From positions 1 to 40,837 of the forward strand of contig JALNYV010000019.1 of assembly GCA_023229785.1 (NCBI GenBank): 40,837 nucleotides of DNA. The letters are read 5' to 3'. Origin of the DNA: Candidatus Dojkabacteria bacterium (GTDB lineage Bacteria; Patescibacteria; Dojkabacteria; SC72). Shown here piece by piece: positions 37,283 to 40,837 of the stretch (the first letter of the stretch is position 1; each line of letters opens with the position of its first letter). Below the pieces are notes generated by a model. It ran no database searches. It was given only the letters and a program-made list of their open reading frames with translations, and had not been told where the DNA came from. Position numbers and translations under genes: made by a program.

Positions 37283-40200
37283 TTATGCTTCTAGTAGTTG
37301 AATTGGCACTTCATTCTCTAGACCGCCAGAATAATCATCTTGGTTAATTGCCCACACATCAGCTTGATACGAATGGAATAACACTGTAAATGTTAATCCA
37401 TCAATATCGGTATATGTGTATAGCTGTCTTGTTTGTTTCAGGTCAAGTATCACTTGGTGAAAATCTCTACCTAATATTTTTACATAATCTCCTGCACTGT
37501 GAGAAGCCAAAGCATAAGTACCTGAACTTGGTATTCCTGTTAATGTTGTACCTGATTTGCCAGTATAACTGAATGTATCAATTGCTCCAGTTGAGGGAGT
37601 GATGATAGATGCGTACATTGTACTACCTGATGGGTCTGGAAATCCTGCAGTAGGTGTTGCATCTGCTGAACTTTTAAGAGTAATTGATGTTACACCAGCT
37701 GATATATCTGCATTTAGCAGTCCTGCTGGCTCAGTGCCATCTTGCCAAATCATATCATCTATACAAAGTAATTTCATCTTCCACATATATTTGAAGTCTG
37801 GTGATAATACATATTTATGTAGTGCCTTTTTAAGTGTTGGTGTGCTTGCTGGAACTGATGTTGCTAAAGTATATTTATATGAAATCTTTTTACTATAAAC
37901 TCCTGAGGCAAAATTAAATGTAGCCTCAGTTGAAGCAACTGTACTTGCAGTTCCAAGAGTTGTCCATGAAGCATCAGATTCATCAGTTTTGTATTCAACT
38001 AAAATAGAACATCCAGTAGGTAGTGATTCATACATTAAAGTTACAGACCTTCTTATTTTATAAATAGAAGGTAAACTTGCTTCATCATATGATGTTTGTA
38101 AATTACCAGTAGATTGATATGTAGTGAATGAAGTTTGATATATATATCCATCTCCTGAACCAGCCATTAGATTGTTATTAAATACCAAAGCTGAAACCCA
38201 TTCTTTACCACTTACACTAAAAGCATTATGAAAACCACTTCTGTCAAATAGATACACTCCTTCATTACCTGTAGTAGAAGCACCAGCTCTGGCTGATATA
38301 GTAAGTACCAGTTTGTCATCCCACTTAGTCATGTCTTTGATAGTTACATCCCAAGGAAAATCAAGTAACTTATCAATAGAAGCAGTGTTAAATACATATA
38401 GTCTTTTCTTAATTGTTCCTATAAATAATAATGTGTCGTAAGTTTCAAGAGCAGTTATAACAGTATGGTCAAATGGAAATACATTTACCCAACTAAACTC
38501 ATCATATGAATACAAGAACCCTCCAAATTGATTATTAGTTCCTGGTAAGTTTTCAGGGAAACCTCCACCAACATACAATTTATTATTATATTCAGCCATT
38601 GCTAAGATATAGCCAGGATTTCTAGGAACTGTAATAGTCTTTGAAAGAGTAAATGCTGACATATCTGTACTTGTATATATCTTTGCTTTTGAACCCAAAC
38701 CTATATAAACTGTTCTAGTTGTAGTTCCATATTCTGCCATTGCACCAATTGTTGCTTCATTAGTTCCTGCAAATATCTTGCTTAATACAAAATTAGTACC
38801 ATCATATGTATATAGTCTTGCATTTCCAGCAGTTGTACCTTCGGGATTTCCAGTACCTATGTATAATTTTCCTGTTGCTGTAATATCTGAATACAACATA
38901 CAATTTACTGATGTTGTGCTTCCAAGTAATCTAAAGTAGGCATCTTCTCCTGCAGCCGCTGTCCAAGTTGAACCTCCATCTGCAGAACTAGCTACGTTTC
39001 CACTAGAATATCCTGATGTAGATTTAGAAGCCCAAGCATAGTTTTGGTCATTAGCTGCCGCAGCGGTTTTTAATACTATCCAATAAGTTGTAGTTGCCGC
39101 TAAAGAAAATGCAGCAGGAAATTCTACAGTAATCCATCCATAAGTTGCTGTTGTAAAAGCTGTGATAGTTGCTGTTGCATTTGTTGCATCAACTAAAGTA
39201 CCTGATGGTACACCTGCATTATTAGTTTCAATTCTAACTGTTATGTTTCCAGGAGTTCCTGCATTCTTTTTTAGATTTACTGACACAGCTTTCATTTGTA
39301 AGGCTGTGGTTACTTGGAAACTTTGTGATTGTGCTCTTTCTGTTGCTGCTTGGTCACCAATAATTCTATCTAAATTAGTTCCAGTTTCAAACCATTCTAT
39401 TCTCCGAGCATCAAATAATTCAGTATAAGTTGTAACTCCATCCCAAGAATAAATTTTACCTGTTGAAGTTCCCACTATATGTGTTGGTGTTGTAGAAGCA
39501 ACAGAAGATGATAAAGTCCCGTCTTGTGTTGCATCTAAGGTTGGTGTGGTTGTTCCTGTATATGAAGTTAAATAATCAATATGTATTCTACCTGAACCAC
39601 CATTACCAGTACCACTAAATCCAGTTCCACCAGAAGCAGTAATCAAACCAGTACCAAGTGTTGCAGTTTGTGCTTGAATCCAAATTGAACCACCTGCTCC
39701 ACCACCACCTTCAAAATGAGCCTCACTACCATCAGAACCACCATTAGAGACAATTGAACCTGTAACTGTTATGGCTAGTGATGCTGCTATAATTATTCCA
39801 CCACCAGAAGAACCTGACCTGTCGTTACCTGTATCTCCAGAGTTTCCACCCCCACCCGCACCACCAAAGAATATTGTACTTAAAGAAGCAGCACCTACTG
39901 TTCCACCTCCTGTACCACCAACTCCTGTACCAACACTTCTTCCATTACCCCCAGCTGTTGCGTGACCTCCACCACCTCCACCTCCACCATTTGAAGCATC
40001 AGCACCAGTTGCACCACCTCCACCGTTTCCATTAGCAGCTGTTGAAACCGAGCCTACTCCAGTTGAACTTTCACCCTGTTTTGAAGCACTAGTTATTAAA
40101 TCCCCACCTCTAAATCCACCAGTTGAAGCACCAGCTATTGGGCTACTTGAATCACCCAATAATCCAGTGACACCACTTGCTGAAATACTACCAGTAACAG

Positions 40201-40837
40201 TTGTAGATGTATTAGCATAATAAGCAAGTATTCCTCCAACTGTTCCATTCCATGCTTTAGCTGTATAAGTTTTTCCAGAGTCAATAGTGACAGTTGTATA
40301 TTGTTTCATCACACGAACTTGAGCACCTGTAACATAAGCTGCATTTAATGCTGTTTCTAGTGTAATAGTTCCAGTAGAATATGAGATTATTTTATTGAAT
40401 TGTCTATTTCCTGCACCCGTACCTTGGGTTTGATGAATAAAAACTTTTTGACCTGCTGCAAAAGAAGCATTAGTTGCACTTAGTGTAGTTGAACCAGATG
40501 AACCAGTACAAGCTGAGTCAATTGGTGCTTCTGTAGTATTTGCTGAAATAGTTAATGCACCATCACTTCCATCACCAAAATATGATGAGCCACCTGAAGA
40601 CCTCCATATTTCTTGTGATGTAATATCTGCTCCAGATTCTGCTAAACCAGCAGAACTGAAATTTCTTTCAAGTGTAAGTTTACTTGTATTAGTTATATCA
40701 ATATTTGCTGACCTATAGAATTTACCACCATCTTCAAAAAATTCTTGGTCAAAACCATTCTGCCAATTAAGTTGTACCCAATGTGGAAAGAAAGTTGAAT
40801 CTCTATAATTAGGTTCACCAGAAGAAAACTTATTTAC
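37283..40837 (-). CDS. Tailspike / receptor-binding-like Gly-rich protein, C-terminal 1,185 codons
   Basis: Main part of a 1,222-aa protein that starts at 258 across the circular junction. In order it has an N-terminal region, a Ser/Thr-rich segment, a long Gly-rich region (about residues 240-480) with GGGG runs alternating with short hydrophobic strands, then a beta-rich region with recurring motifs such as YTYDGTNF, YNNKLYVGGG and LYVFNTASID resembling propeller or kelch-like blades, and a compact C-terminal domain. Gly-rich sandwiches and blades of this kind are common in phage adhesins and cell-surface proteins. It is the largest virion-block gene and sits with fibre and tail genes, so host recognition is the best guess. 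No catalytic motif was recognised. An internal start near 40312 (Met-Met-Lys) is less likely, because the reading frame continues far upstream. Confidence 0.75.
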   Translation of the reverse strand, partial: VNKFSSGEPNYRDSTFFPHWVQLNWQNGFDQEFFEDGGKFYRSANIDITNTSKLTLERNFSSAGLAESGADITSQEIWRSSGGSSYFGDGSDGALTISANTTEAPIDSACTGSSGSTTLSATNASFAAGQKVFIHQTQGTGAGNRQFNKIISYSTGTITLETALNAAYVTGAQVRVMKQYTTVTIDSGKTYTAKAWNGTVGGILAYYANTSTTVTGSISASGVTGLLGDSSSPIAGASTGGFRGGDLITSASKQGESSTGVGSVSTAANGNGGGGATGADASNGGGGGGGGHATAGGNGRSVGTGVGGTGGGTVGAASLSTIFFGGAGGGGNSGDTGNDRSGSSGGGIIIAASLAITVTGSIVSNGGSDGSEAHFEGGGGAGGSIWIQAQTATLGTGLITASGGTGFSGTGNGGSGRIHIDYLTSYTGTTTPTLDATQDGTLSSSVASTTPTHIVGTSTGKIYSWDGVTTYTELFDARRIEWFETGTNLDRIIGDQAATERAQSQSFQVTTALQMKAVSVNLKKNAGTPGNITVRIETNNAGVPSGTLVDATNATATITAFTTATYGWITVEFPAAFSLAATTTYWIVLKTAAAANDQNYAWASKSTSGYSSGNVASSADGGSTWTAAAGEDAYFRLLGSTTSVNCMLYSDITATGKLYIGTGNPEGTTAGNARLYTYDGTNFVLSKIFAGTNEATIGAMAEYGTTTRTVYIGLGSKAKIYTSTDMSAFTLSKTITVPRNPGYILAMAEYNNKLYVGGGFPENLPGTNNQFGGFLYSYDEFSWVNVFPFDHTVITALETYDTLLFIGTIKKRLYVFNTASIDKLLDFPWDVTIKDMTKWDDKLVLTISARAGASTTGNEGVYLFDRSGFHNAFSVSGKEWVSALVFNNNLMAGSGDGYIYQTSFTTYQSTGNLQTSYDEASLPSIYKIRRSVTLMYESLPTGCSILVEYKTDESDASWTTLGTASTVASTEATFNFASGVYSKKISYKYTLATSVPASTPTLKKALHKYVLSPDFKYMWKMKLLCIDDMIWQDGTEPAGLLNADISAGVTSITLKSSADATPTAGFPDPSGSTMYASIITPSTGAIDTFSYTGKSGTTLTGIPSSGTYALASHSAGDYVKILGRDFHQVILDLKQTRQLYTYTDIDGLTFTVLFHSYQADVWAINQDDYSGGLENEVPIQLLEA
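40694..40837. repeat. Right copy of the 144-bp end repeat
   Basis: Second copy of the terminal repeat, identical to positions 1-144 except at 40820. It lies inside the coding sequence of the large tailspike-like gene on the minus strand. Confidence 0.93.

Noticed and set aside
38295..38313. Eleventh strong copy of the dispersed repeat
   Set aside because: GATATAGTAAGTACCAGTT has only one good half-site.

Overview
The window is an essentially complete, circular or terminally redundant genome of an AT-rich tailed bacteriophage, about 40.7 kb. The first 144 bases recur as the last 144 bases (1-144 and 40694-40837) with one difference, and one long gene reads in frame across that junction. This gives a circular length of 40,693 bp. 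The genes use the standard bacterial code: TGA is a stop in many ATGA overlaps. They have either strong Shine-Dalgarno sequences or, at several promoters, almost no leader. Large terminase, portal, scaffold and an N4-gp56-like major capsid protein are present, with two very large candidate ejection proteins and no visible tail tube, sheath or tape measure, so a podovirus-like virion is the best reading. The host is unknown; the sequence only suggests a low-GC bacterium with sigma70-like promoters and a CACCTCC-type 16S tail.

Layout. Two divergent gene blocks leave an 880-bp AT-rich control region (21682-22564). The minus-strand block (21681 leftward, across the junction, ending at 35765) is the virion block: small and large terminase, portal, a lytic transglycosylase-containing ejection protein, an 838-aa polyvalent-type protein, scaffold and capsid under their own promoter, and a five-gene translationally coupled glycosyltransferase/methyltransferase cassette. 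After these come connector, tail and receptor-binding proteins (a Gly-rich protein with TITD-type repeats, an H-lectin-like fibre protein and a 1,222-aa Gly-rich tailspike), then two HNH genes and membrane proteins. The plus-strand block (22565-35782) holds about 45 mostly tiny genes: zinc-ribbon mini-proteins, a MerR/excisionase-like HTH, an SSB-like protein, a GroES co-chaperonin, a candidate Cro-like protein, a C39-like cysteine peptidase with a holin-like protein (probable lysis), and a calcineurin-like phosphoesterase. I see no polymerase, helicase, primase, integrase, tRNA or CRISPR array, so replication must rely on the host.

Most unusual content. (1) At least ten copies of a 19-20 bp asymmetric element made of two 10-bp-spaced GATAYAGT half-sites lie in genes and in control regions. 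All point the same way on the + strand whichever strand is coding, and in genes they fall in different reading frames, so they look like DNA sites. (2) Four candidate structured RNAs of about 150-165 nt lie in the plus block (22371-22533, 25151-25299, 29506-29658, 29696-29860). Each is closed by a long terminal helix and holds several internal hairpins; one is bracketed by a direct repeat. (3) A 486-bp untranslated stretch (26413-26898) carries a terminator, an H-type pseudoknot, one of the dispersed sites and a G-quadruplex-capable G-run. (4) Several consensus promoters have the -10 box only 5-8 nt from the ATG, predicting leaderless mRNAs.
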